This document shows positions 36,599 through 44,319 of a DNA stretch of 44,319 nucleotides, piece by piece. A program made the position numbers and the translations under genes. This DNA is from Pontibacter pamirensis (GTDB lineage: Bacteria; Bacteroidota; Bacteroidia; Cytophagales; Hymenobacteraceae). Numbering within the stretch: position 1 is the stretch's first letter; each line of letters opens with the position of its first letter. Where the stretch lies: positions 1 to 44,319 of the forward strand of contig NZ_SSNI01000047.1 of the NCBI RefSeq assembly GCF_010015475.1. Reading direction: 5' to 3'. The notes beneath the pieces are model-generated. The model worked only from the letters and a program-made list of their open reading frames with translations, was not told where the DNA came from and did no database searches.

Positions 36599-39500
36599 TC
36601 AAATGAGCAAATATGCAGAGATTCTTCAGCTAAAGACAAACGAATCCATTGCAGATGAAATCGCCTTCAGGCAGTTAAATGTTATTGAAAAGGCTTACGA
36701 CTACCTCTCTCAAGAGAACAATAACATCATCTACATAGCTGATGAAGTAGGTTTAGGAAAAACATATATTGCCCTGGGAATTGCTTCGCTTTTCAGACAC
36801 TTCACCAAGGATCCTGAGAAGCACAGAGACTTAATTATTGTACCCAAAAAAAACCTGCAGCAGAAGTGGCAGAAAGAAGCAAAGAACTTCTTCAACAGCA
36901 ATTATTTACCAGAAAACTCTTTCCTGAAACATTACCTTACAGAAGCAGAACTAGTTAAAGACAGGCTCTGCTGTATAAGTAGCCATGATGCTATTTCTAT
37001 TTTTAGAATGACGTCATTTAGCAGCTTATCATCCACCAGGAAGTATGAATTTTTCAGGTACTTATGTAATGGTTTATTCAATGGCGATGCCTTTTGTGCG
37101 AAGGTGCTCTCAGATGCGAAATCATTTGGCTTCTTTAATAAAAAAGAACATGAATCAGACCTGAGAAAACTTATTGCCTACTTACTAAATATTAAATCAG
37201 AAAAAATCAACTGTTTGATTATTGATGAAGCACATAACTACAAGCACGGATTAGGAACTGAAGAGCACGATAACGCTATCAGAAACGAAGTAACAGCAAG
37301 GTTTCTTGGTGCGGTAAAGGATGAGAAGTTACTGAACCAGTTTCCTTCGTTAAAGACCAAAATCAAGTTTCCGTTGGCAGAAAAAGTAGTGTGCCTATCC
37401 GCAACGCCTAAGGATCGTAGCCTGCTGGAAATCAAGAACCAGTTCTCCTGCTTCACATGCCAGCATGTTTTAGGAAATGCTTATACCCCGAAGGATGTAG
37501 AGCAGAAGCTAAAGTCCTTTCTGATACGTGGGAATATGGAATACAGTATCTCAGATGCTACCATTTCCCGAAATCAGTGCCGCTATGAACACAGACAGGG
37601 AAATGTAAACAAGTCTGAAGTTGCCGAACCCCTTAGTATTGAAGATGACTTTAACAGCGTGTTCTGGCAACTGTTACAATACAAGTCGATAAAACATCTG
37701 AACCAAAAGCATAACGCTTCTTTCGAAATTGGCATGTTGGCGGGCTTCGAGAGCTACAGGCTTGATTTAGATAAATCAATAAAGCCTGAAAGGTTGGATG
37801 AAAACGGGGAAGATATTATCGTAGGTAAAGAGTATGAGTACACATCCAAAAGAAGTGAAAAAATAAGCCAAGATTTCAATATCATCAAACAGCTGCTTGA
37901 GTCTTATAATACTACTTTCAAGGATATTCCGCCCCATCCAAAACAAAGCAAACTGGAAGATGAAGTAATCAGACAGCTTAAGCGACAGGAAAAATCTTTG
38001 ATTTTTGTAAGAAGAGTTGCTACTGCGCATGAACTGGAAAAAAGACTGACCCTGCGTTTTGAAAAAGAAGTAGTCCTGGACTGTTACCTTAAACTGGATG
38101 GCAGATTCTCAAAGTACAACACATCTGAAGTTAGGAAACTTAAAGACAGGTACAGTGAAAGGTACATAAGCGAAAAATTACCTGACTTCTTTTCAGTTCT
38201 TCAAAAGAACAAGAAAATCAAGCACCTACTCCTAACAAAGAAAACGACGGAACAACAAAGTCTGGAATGGCTAAACTTTACTTTTGACAACTTAGATTTT
38301 GACAGCTCCTTAAAAAAAACAATCATCTGGTTTATTGACAAAGGAAGCTCAGCCATACCCAAAAAGCTGGTACACCTCTTTGTGAATGCTCTTGAAGGTA
38401 GCTATACAAACTGGCAAAAAGGATATGAAGCGAGTGCAGTGGAGGGTGAAGACGACGAGGAGTTCAATGATGAGGCTGAAACGGCGGGTAATTTCTTCAA
38501 CAGCTACTTTAGAAAAGGGCGATCTGGATTTAACTTTCGCCAGAAACTTTACCGTGAAAATTGGTTCGAACTGAATCTGCTCCTACTGATTAACTATTAC
38601 AAACTAATAGCATATGACCCTAATGAACTCTCCATTGTATTGCAGGGAGTTCATGTAAAGGAGGAGAGCAAGAAAAGTCAAACTTTTGAGCGCTTCCAGG
38701 AGGCTTATAAAAACTTTATTATTACGAATGGGATTTTGGCACCCTCCCCTATTCAGGTAGATAAGAGAGGACTTGAAGAGCTTTCTAAAGACACTTTTTT
38801 GACAAGTTTACTTTTACAGGAATGTAAAGTAGAATTTAACGACTGGATGCGCAAAAGAGTAAAGCAACATGATGTGAGTTCGCTGATAAATGACCTTGAA
38901 GTGCTTGGTAGCATTCTGAAAAGCATTTTTAGAAATGGCTCTGGTTTACTACCCGCTTTTGTTGCAGATGCAGCTGGAGGAGATTTCCATAAAGCATTGC
39001 GAGAGCTCATAACGGAGGAAGACGCACCTTTTCACTTTGTGTTGAAGGAAATTAAAACAGTCCTTCAGGATTATGACCTGCTCATAGGTACAAGCTTTCA
39101 GGAAAGGGATGATAAAAAGGTATCCAGTACATTGAGAGGTTTAACACCTGTGTTAGGTATTAGCGGACAAGCAAAAAGAGACAGAAGCATAGTTGCCACT
39201 CAATTCAGAACCCCGGGTTATCCTTATGTGCTCGTGACCACTGACATATTTAAAGAAGGAGAAGACCTACACACCTACTGCCAAAATGTTTACCATTACG
39301 GGATTGCATGGAACCCCAGCGATATGGAACAAAGAACCGGAAGAATAGACAGAATTAATTCACTCAGTTATCGAAAGCTGAATGAGCAGAAGAAGGTTAA
39401 TTTTGAAAACAAGATTCATGTTTTCTACCCTTACCTAAGCCAATCTGTGGAGGTAAACCAAGTAATAAAACTACTTGAGAATATTAATAAGTTTATCAGG

Positions 39501-39632
39501 ACATTTAATGATATTGAAGCTGATGTATATCATGAAAGCAATGTGAAAATTGATGACATTTTCACCAGTTTGGATATACCAGAAGCCATCACAGAAAGAT
39601 TAACATCTAAATATGATGTAGGTAGCTTCTAA
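36591..39632 (+). CDS. SNF2-type SF2 helicase, third gene of PLD-SNF2 cassette
   Basis: 1013 residues; a start at ATG 36603 (MSKYAEIL) is equally possible. SF2 ATPase motifs: EVGLGKT (K57), LIIVPKKNLQQKW, DEAH at 212-215 (LIIDEAHNYKHG) and LSATPKDRS. The second RecA domain is near the C-terminus, about 840-930, with VTTDIFKEGEDLHTYC and DMEQRTGRIDR. A large helical insertion (about 330-820) separates the two halves. The arrangement recalls SNF2-like translocases such as DrmD of DISARM and HepA/RapA relatives. With the PLD protein it could move along DNA and cut it. No methylase accompanies it. Confidence 0.85.
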   Translation: MINQMSKYAEILQLKTNESIADEIAFRQLNVIEKAYDYLSQENNNIIYIADEVGLGKTYIALGIASLFRHFTKDPEKHRDLIIVPKKNLQQKWQKEAKNFFNSNYLPENSFLKHYLTEAELVKDRLCCISSHDAISIFRMTSFSSLSSTRKYEFFRYLCNGLFNGDAFCAKVLSDAKSFGFFNKKEHESDLRKLIAYLLNIKSEKINCLIIDEAHNYKHGLGTEEHDNAIRNEVTARFLGAVKDEKLLNQFPSLKTKIKFPLAEKVVCLSATPKDRSLLEIKNQFSCFTCQHVLGNAYTPKDVEQKLKSFLIRGNMEYSISDATISRNQCRYEHRQGNVNKSEVAEPLSIEDDFNSVFWQLLQYKSIKHLNQKHNASFEIGMLAGFESYRLDLDKSIKPERLDENGEDIIVGKEYEYTSKRSEKISQDFNIIKQLLESYNTTFKDIPPHPKQSKLEDEVIRQLKRQEKSLIFVRRVATAHELEKRLTLRFEKEVVLDCYLKLDGRFSKYNTSEVRKLKDRYSERYISEKLPDFFSVLQKNKKIKHLLLTKKTTEQQSLEWLNFTFDNLDFDSSLKKTIIWFIDKGSSAIPKKLVHLFVNALEGSYTNWQKGYEASAVEGEDDEEFNDEAETAGNFFNSYFRKGRSGFNFRQKLYRENWFELNLLLLINYYKLIAYDPNELSIVLQGVHVKEESKKSQTFERFQEAYKNFIITNGILAPSPIQVDKRGLEELSKDTFLTSLLLQECKVEFNDWMRKRVKQHDVSSLINDLEVLGSILKSIFRNGSGLLPAFVADAAGGDFHKALRELITEEDAPFHFVLKEIKTVLQDYDLLIGTSFQERDDKKVSSTLRGLTPVLGISGQAKRDRSIVATQFRTPGYPYVLVTTDIFKEGEDLHTYCQNVYHYGIAWNPSDMEQRTGRIDRINSLSYRKLNEQKKVNFENKIHVFYPYLSQSVEVNQVIKLLENINKFIRTFNDIEADVYHESNVKIDDIFTSLDIPEAITERLTSKYDVGSF

Positions 39633-39667
39633 TTATGACTGTAATTTATACTGTCATCTTATACAAG

Positions 39668-39699
39668 TTTGATATAATAAAATCAGTACTTACTATTTG
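39668..39699 (+). promoter_or_regulatory. Candidate Bacteroidota-type promoter of HEPN-like gene
   Basis: TTTG at 39668-39671, 19 bases, then TACTATTTG at 39691-39699, close to the TTTG / TAnnTTTG boxes of the Bacteroidota primary sigma factor, with one extra base in the second box. The gene starts about 50 bases further on. Confidence 0.4.
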
Positions 39700-39750
39700 A
39701 AAGGGAACATAAATTTTTTTTCTCGCAGAATTTTAAACTCCAAATAACAT

Positions 39751-40668
39751 ATGTTCGATAATTTTCCTGGATTATTAGGGTATAGCGGAATAATTGGCAT
39801 TCATGCTGATTGGCCAATTTATCCAACTGGGGCTGGGTGGAAAGTAGCTTTAAAAACTATTGGCAACTTTCCCTTTGGAACTGAATTCTATCAGATAGAT
39901 GATATTGATAAATGTAAGTTGTTACTTAATCAAAACCCAGAACAACTTACCGACTGCTTTGACTACAAGCATTATCATTCTGCAGTTTGGCATGAAGACT
40001 TGATTGAACTAAAAAATAAGGGATATATTGTTGGGGTTGACGCTGTCTCAGAATTTGAGTTTGATATGATTAAGTTCGAAAGATTTAAAAGTGAATTAGG
40101 TAGGAACTTGCAGGAAGATGAAGAAGGCAACATAATTCTACACTCCATGGATGAAAAAGGTAAATCAAAGGAACTTATATATTACAAACCCTTGCGACCC
40201 AGTGACGATGATGAATGGGAATTCAATGAATTTGCAATTATATCAAATACTATTACTCTCACTTCAAAAGGGCTTACAAAACTTTCTGAATTAGCAAATG
40301 ATTTTATCTATTGTGATGAATTTAAGGATTTAGTCGAGCCCTTCATTAAGATAAGGCGGTATGACACAGCAGTTAGAGAGGCATCTTTGTTACTTGAAAC
40401 AACAATCAAAGGTTTTCATAATGAAACACTTTTTGGTCAGCAGCTAATCGATTTTCACATAAAAGACTTGATCAAGCAAAATCACGGCTTTTTTTCCGCA
40501 GCAATAAAGTGCTATAGGGGTGAATTAAGAACGATTTTTAAATTTATAAGGAACGATTTTGCCCATAATTTTAAAATTCTTTCGGAGGAACAGTGTAGGC
40601 TAATTTTGAACAGAATCAACGAAACTTACATTGAATTCAAAGAAGTAAAAAAAGTCTATTATTCCTAA
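39751..40668 (+). CDS. Protein with HEPN/Ymh-like C-terminal domain
   Basis: 305 residues. The N-terminal 190 residues are unrecognised (MFDNFPGLLGYSGIIG, several aromatic residues, acidic patch PSDDDEWEFNEF). The C-terminal 110 residues resemble the TIGR02391 (Ymh) / HEPN-type fold: RYDTAVREASLLLETTIKGF, then GELRTIFKFIRNDFAHNF. R267 and H272 (RNDFAH) fit the R-x4-6-H motif of HEPN ribonucleases. Such proteins are common in toxin-antitoxin and abortive-infection loci. The gene has its own candidate promoter and a strong terminator hairpin behind it, so it is a separate unit between two defence modules. RNase activity is inferred only. Confidence 0.65.
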   Translation: MFDNFPGLLGYSGIIGIHADWPIYPTGAGWKVALKTIGNFPFGTEFYQIDDIDKCKLLLNQNPEQLTDCFDYKHYHSAVWHEDLIELKNKGYIVGVDAVSEFEFDMIKFERFKSELGRNLQEDEEGNIILHSMDEKGKSKELIYYKPLRPSDDDEWEFNEFAIISNTITLTSKGLTKLSELANDFIYCDEFKDLVEPFIKIRRYDTAVREASLLLETTIKGFHNETLFGQQLIDFHIKDLIKQNHGFFSAAIKCYRGELRTIFKFIRNDFAHNFKILSEEQCRLILNRINETYIEFKEVKKVYYS

Positions 40669-40691
40669 ATTCAACTTAGGTGTCATTACCC

Positions 40692-40740
40692 ATAACATAA
40701 AAGTCCTCATAAAATCTATTTATGAGGACTTTTATGTTAT
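40692..40740. terminator. Perfect 22-base hairpin behind HEPN-like gene
   Basis: Arms 40692-40713 and 40719-40740 are perfectly complementary around a five-base loop, with a GTCCTCATAAA core and A-run/T-run on each side, so it can stop transcription in both directions. A 10-base palindrome (AACCCGGGTT) follows directly at 40741-40750. Confidence 0.85.
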
Positions 40741-40841
40741 AACCCGGGTTATTTTATATACTACATTTCCTATTATAACAAAAATCAGTATCTTTATTAA
40801 TTTTGCTCTTACAAGACTACTTTGCCTGAAACAAACTTTAT

Positions 40842-43800
40842 ATGACGCCATCCAACTTCTCTTTCTTAGAAGAAGAATTCCCGATTCTGTTTAACATCGG
40901 GCAGTCCGCAGAGTTTTACTTGCACCAGGACCCGGTGGCTAGTCTGTTCAAGATTAGGTTATTTGCAGAGCGTCTAACAGAAAAACTCTTCAAGGAACAT
41001 GCTTTAGAGTTTCCTCTCGAAGACTCGCAGCACTACAGGCTGAAAGTTCTGGAGTTTGAAAACGTGCTGCCTTCCAACATTAAAGACCTTTTCTTCCACA
41101 TTAAAAACAAGGGTAATGTTGCGGTTCATCAGAACAAAGCTACTGTAGAGGATGCAAAGCACAGCTTGTTCCTTGCTTTTAAGCTAAGCAAGTGGTTCTA
41201 TGAAACCTACTCCAGTCTAAATCAGGATATCTCAGGTGTAAAGTTTCAAGTGCCTGCCAACCTGGATACAAGGCATGCTCTAAACAAATTAGAAAGCAAC
41301 TACAAAGAACTGGAGGCGCGGTTTAATAAACTTTTACAAGAGCGCAACACCCAAGGCTTACCGGAAGAAAAGCAGAAGGAAATTCAGCAGCGCTCGGTAA
41401 AAGCTGCCAGCAAGATAGAGATGTCAGAAGCGGAGACGCGCGAACTGATAGATGAACAGCTGCGAAAAGCAGGCTGGGAAGTAGATACATCTACACTCAA
41501 TTTTAAAAAGCACAAAACCCTGCCACACCGCGGCAGGAACATAGCCATAGCGGAATGGCCTGCCGGACCCAAATGGGCTGATTATGCTCTCTTTGTTGGG
41601 CTGGAGCTATATGGCATTGTAGAAGCTAAGAAGTATGCGCAGGATATCTCCACCAACCTTGGTCAGTCAAAATTTTATGCAGAGCTGGTAGAGGAAGACC
41701 ATGAAGCTATGCTGATGGGGCAATGGGGTAACTATAAAGTGCCCTTCCTCTTTTCGACTAATGGCCGACCATACCTGGAGCAAATCAAGACGAAGAGCGG
41801 CGTATGGTTTCTGGACGTGCGCAAGGAGCACAACAACGCGAAGCCTTTGCAGGGCTGGTATTCTCCGGAGGGTCTGGTAAACCTATGGGAAAGAGACATA
41901 GCCGCTGCGAACGAAAAGCTGAACACTACATCGCTGGACTTCCTGATGAGCAAAAGCGGGCTTGCTTTGCGCGAGTATCAGATAAAAGCCATCAAAGCCG
42001 TTGAGCAAAAGTTAATCAATCAACCGGACGAGCGAAGGGCTTTGATTGCTATGGCTACCGGAACAGGTAAAACAAGAACCGTTATTGGTTTGTGCTATCA
42101 TTTAATACAAACCAACCGCTTTAAACGAATTCTGTTTCTGGTAGACCGTAGCTTACTGGGAACGCAGGCACTTAATTCTTTTAAAGATAATAAAGTAGTG
42201 GACTTGAATACCTTTGCAGAGGTGTATGAGGTAATGGAGATGAAGCACCTGATGCCGGGCACAGACACGCGCCTGCACTTTGCCACTGTGCAAGGTATGG
42301 TAAAGCGCCTGTTCTATAATGATTCTGATGAGAACCTGCCTTCGGTAGACCAGTATGACTGCATCATCATCGACGAGGCGCACCGGGGATACCTGCTGGA
42401 CAAGCAGCTGGATGAGGAAGACCTGAACTTTAAGGACCAGCAGGATTACATCAGTAAGTACAGGATGGTGCTTGATTACTTTGATGCTTATGCTGTGGGG
42501 CTTACCGCTACCCCTGCCCTGCATACTAAAGCAATTTTCGGCACGGCGGTATACACCTACTCCTACCGTGAGGCGGTGATAGATGGGTTCCTTATCGACC
42601 ATGACCCGCCTTACCTCATCAAGACAAAGCTGGGTGAGGAAGGCATTACCTGGAAGAAAGGCGAGAAACCAAAAGCATATGACAAAGAAAGCAACTCCAT
42701 CATTGAACTAGAAGAGCTGGAAGACGAGCTGAAGATTGATGTTGCTGGCTTTAATAAGCTGGTGGTGACAGAAAGCTTTAACCGCACTGTTGTACAGCAG
42801 CTGGTAAAGGAGCTAGACCCTAACAGTGAAGAAAAAACATTGATTTTCGCTGCAACTGACGAACATGCTGATCTGGTGGTAGCCCTGCTGAAAGAGGAAT
42901 TCCGAAAGCTGGAGATAGAAACACCGGATGATGCCATACAGAAAATAACAGGCAAATCTTACGACCCGGCGGAGCAGGTGAAAAGGTATAAAAACGAGAA
43001 ATATCCGAACATTGCTGTGACCGTGGACTTACTTACCACAGGTATAGACGTGCCTTCCATCTGTAACATCGTGTTTCTGAGGAAGGTGAAGTCTCGCATT
43101 CTGTATGAGCAGATGCTGGGCCGTGCTACCCGCCGCTGCGATGAAATTCAGAAGGAAACTTTCCGTATTTTTGACGCTGTACGACTGTACGAGACGCTGC
43201 AGGACTACACCCAGATGAAACCAGTGGTAGTAGACCCCAAGGTGACATTTGAGCAGCTGGCTGATGAGCTGCACGAGATTGACACAAATGAGCGGGCAAA
43301 GAAGCAGCTGGAACAAATTATTGCCAAGCTGCAGCGCAAGAAGCACAAAATGGATGACCACCAGGAGTCACAGTTTAAATATAAGTCCGGAGGTGCTGAT
43401 ATAGATGAGATGATTGTACAGCTACTGGAGCAGTCGGTGCAGAAAAGTGTGCAAGACGTCATTCAGCTGTCTGGTTTATGGAAGTTCCTGGATGAGCTGA
43501 AGCCTCCGCTTCCAGTGCAATATGTTTCAGAGCATGTAGACGCCTTTATCAAAATAGAAAAGGGTTACGGCAAAGGCCAGAAGCCTGCCGATTACCTGGA
43601 GAGCTTTTCCCAGTTTATCAAAGAAAAGCAGAATGAGATAGCTGCCCTTAACATCATCTGTACCAACCCGAAAGAGCTGAACAGAGAGTCGCTGAAGAAC
43701 CTCTACCTGGAGCTGGGGCTGAAAGGCTTTGATGATAAGTCTTTAAAAGAAGCGTGGAAGGAAGTGAAGAACCAGGATATAGCCGCAGACATCATCGCCT

Positions 43801-44087
43801 TTATCCGGACGCTGGCAATTGGCAGCACACTGGAAAGCCGCGAAGAACGTATTAAGCGTGCCGTAAGCAAGGTGCGCGCTATGCGCCAATGGAATAAAAC
43901 GCAGCTGAACTGGATAATCCGCTTCGAGAGCCAGCTATTAGCCGAAACGGTGTTGCAGGTAGAAGACCTGAATAAAGAACCTTTCAAAGACTCCGGGGGA
44001 TTTCAGAAGCTCGACAAGATATTCGAGCACCATTTAACAGAAGTGATAAACACGATCAACGATAATTTATACATACAAACTGCTTAA
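40842..44087 (+). CDS. hsdR: Type I restriction enzyme R subunit with N-terminal DUF4145
   Basis: 1081 residues. The N-terminal 125 residues match DUF4145, a HEPN-like helical domain often seen on HsdR (SLFKIRLFAERLTEKLF, HIKNKGNVAVHQN). A coiled coil (135-180) follows, then the HsdR nuclease domain with the PD-(D/E)xK-like ADYALF..GIVEAKKYA segment at about 245-265. The SF2 motor has MATGTGKT (K410), IIIDEAHRGY (D511), LTATP and motif VI (EQMLGRATRR). The C-terminal 200 residues correspond to the EcoEI-type R_C region. In a type I system it cleaves unmodified DNA after translocation, and needs HsdM and HsdS. hsdM starts 6 bases behind it but is interrupted. Confidence 0.93.
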   Translation: MTPSNFSFLEEEFPILFNIGQSAEFYLHQDPVASLFKIRLFAERLTEKLFKEHALEFPLEDSQHYRLKVLEFENVLPSNIKDLFFHIKNKGNVAVHQNKATVEDAKHSLFLAFKLSKWFYETYSSLNQDISGVKFQVPANLDTRHALNKLESNYKELEARFNKLLQERNTQGLPEEKQKEIQQRSVKAASKIEMSEAETRELIDEQLRKAGWEVDTSTLNFKKHKTLPHRGRNIAIAEWPAGPKWADYALFVGLELYGIVEAKKYAQDISTNLGQSKFYAELVEEDHEAMLMGQWGNYKVPFLFSTNGRPYLEQIKTKSGVWFLDVRKEHNNAKPLQGWYSPEGLVNLWERDIAAANEKLNTTSLDFLMSKSGLALREYQIKAIKAVEQKLINQPDERRALIAMATGTGKTRTVIGLCYHLIQTNRFKRILFLVDRSLLGTQALNSFKDNKVVDLNTFAEVYEVMEMKHLMPGTDTRLHFATVQGMVKRLFYNDSDENLPSVDQYDCIIIDEAHRGYLLDKQLDEEDLNFKDQQDYISKYRMVLDYFDAYAVGLTATPALHTKAIFGTAVYTYSYREAVIDGFLIDHDPPYLIKTKLGEEGITWKKGEKPKAYDKESNSIIELEELEDELKIDVAGFNKLVVTESFNRTVVQQLVKELDPNSEEKTLIFAATDEHADLVVALLKEEFRKLEIETPDDAIQKITGKSYDPAEQVKRYKNEKYPNIAVTVDLLTTGIDVPSICNIVFLRKVKSRILYEQMLGRATRRCDEIQKETFRIFDAVRLYETLQDYTQMKPVVVDPKVTFEQLADELHEIDTNERAKKQLEQIIAKLQRKKHKMDDHQESQFKYKSGGADIDEMIVQLLEQSVQKSVQDVIQLSGLWKFLDELKPPLPVQYVSEHVDAFIKIEKGYGKGQKPADYLESFSQFIKEKQNEIAALNIICTNPKELNRESLKNLYLELGLKGFDDKSLKEAWKEVKNQDIAADIIAFIRTLAIGSTLESREERIKRAVSKVRAMRQWNKTQLNWIIRFESQLLAETVLQVEDLNKEPFKDSGGFQKLDKIFEHHLTEVINTINDNLYIQTA

Positions 44088-44092
44088 GCGAG

Positions 44093-44218
44093 ATGAGTGC
44101 AGAAGAAATAGCAAACAAACTCTGGAACCTGTGTAATGTATTGCGCGACGACGGAGTTACGTACCACCAGTACCTGAACGAACTGACTTATATAAGTACT
44201 GAGACAAAATTACATTAA
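44093..44218 (+). pseudogene. hsdM: hsdM 5' fragment, cut by insertion sequence
   Basis: ATG 44093, 6 bases after the hsdR stop. It reads MSAEEIANKLWNLCNVLRDD and on to TYHQYLNELTY, the usual beginning of type I methylases. At the point where the family continues LLFLK the frame turns into ISTETKLH and stops at 44218. The break near 44192 coincides with the end of another element that reads in from the right. Any remaining hsdM and hsdS would lie beyond the window. Confidence 0.8.
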
Positions 44219-44319
44219 ACTACATCCTATAGTCAGAGAAGCTAATAAACAAATTCTTCCCCACGGCGGCCAGCGCCCTTTTAGTGGCATAAAACAGGTT
44301 GTCCGTGGTCAGGTAATCC
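44192..44319 (-). mobile_element. Insertion sequence end with transposase C-terminus
   Basis: On the minus strand a frame enters from the right edge and ends at TAG 44220-44222: DYLTTDNLFYATKRALAAVG, then KNLFISFSDYRM. It has the look of a transposase C-terminus but I cannot fix the family. The 25-30 bases between its stop and the hsdM break are short, as expected for an element end; the terminal repeat cannot be confirmed with only one end visible. Confidence 0.55.
44220..44318 (-). CDS. Probable transposase, last 32 residues
   Basis: Partial reading frame inside the insertion sequence that interrupts hsdM; the N-terminal part lies outside the window. Confidence 0.5.
   Translation of the reverse strand, partial: DYLTTDNLFYATKRALAAVGKNLFISFSDYRM

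Noticed and set aside
33465..39632. DISARM
   Set aside because: Only PLD and SNF2 parts are present; no DrmA, DrmB (DUF1998) or methylase genes in the window.

Overview
The window looks like chromosomal DNA of a Bacteroidota bacterium, probably a Cytophagales/Hymenobacteraceae-type organism. This rests on periplasmic-sensor histidine kinases with a 7TM (7TMR-DISM-like) or TPR input, DUF4407 membrane proteins, a family 9 glycosidase with a Bacteroidota-style N-terminal region, a Cys-rich SH3 protein and A/T-rich translation starts with weak Shine-Dalgarno sequences. The genus is not proven. No tRNA, rRNA or CRISPR array was seen.

Region 1 (1-8.1 kb) is metabolic. It starts with the cut-off end of an IS110-type transposase. 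On the minus strand follow an SDR oxidoreductase, an NAD-dependent epimerase/dehydratase, a secreted GH9-type glycosidase with a clear intrinsic terminator, and an OFA-type MFS transporter.

Region 2 (8.1-21.4 kb) holds three related histidine kinases at 9.4, 14.7 and 17.6 kb that share almost the same C-terminal kinase module behind different sensor parts. Between the first two lie a cupin protein and a secreted esterase. The third kinase and the neighbouring SMP-30-like gene on the other strand are each broken by one in-frame TAA. A dispersed repeat of about 150-210 bp is scattered through regions 1 and 2. It occurs five times plus one truncated copy. It carries a terminator hairpin whose stem varies by compensatory changes, and mostly ends in a tandem TTCGGACACTA. 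Two of the kinases end inside it.

Region 3 (21.4-44.3 kb) has the look of a defence/accessory island. A GntR-like regulator is divergent from a 1611-residue fusion of a DEDD exonuclease, a RecQ helicase and a UvrD helicase. A tight operon of unknown function follows, with an unrecognised protein, two divergent DUF4407 membrane proteins, a membrane-anchored transglutaminase-like protein, a small membrane protein and a Cys-rich SH3 protein. Next is a translationally coupled three-gene cassette: an unknown protein, a PLD-like nuclease and an SNF2-type helicase. A protein with a HEPN-type RN-x3-H end comes next, then a type I restriction HsdR. The hsdM gene behind HsdR is cut after about 33 codons by the end of another insertion sequence that runs off the window.

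The best candidates for something undescribed are the DUF4407/transglutaminase operon, the exonuclease-RecQ-UvrD fusion with its regulator, the PLD-SNF2 cassette, and the covarying kinase-associated repeat family.
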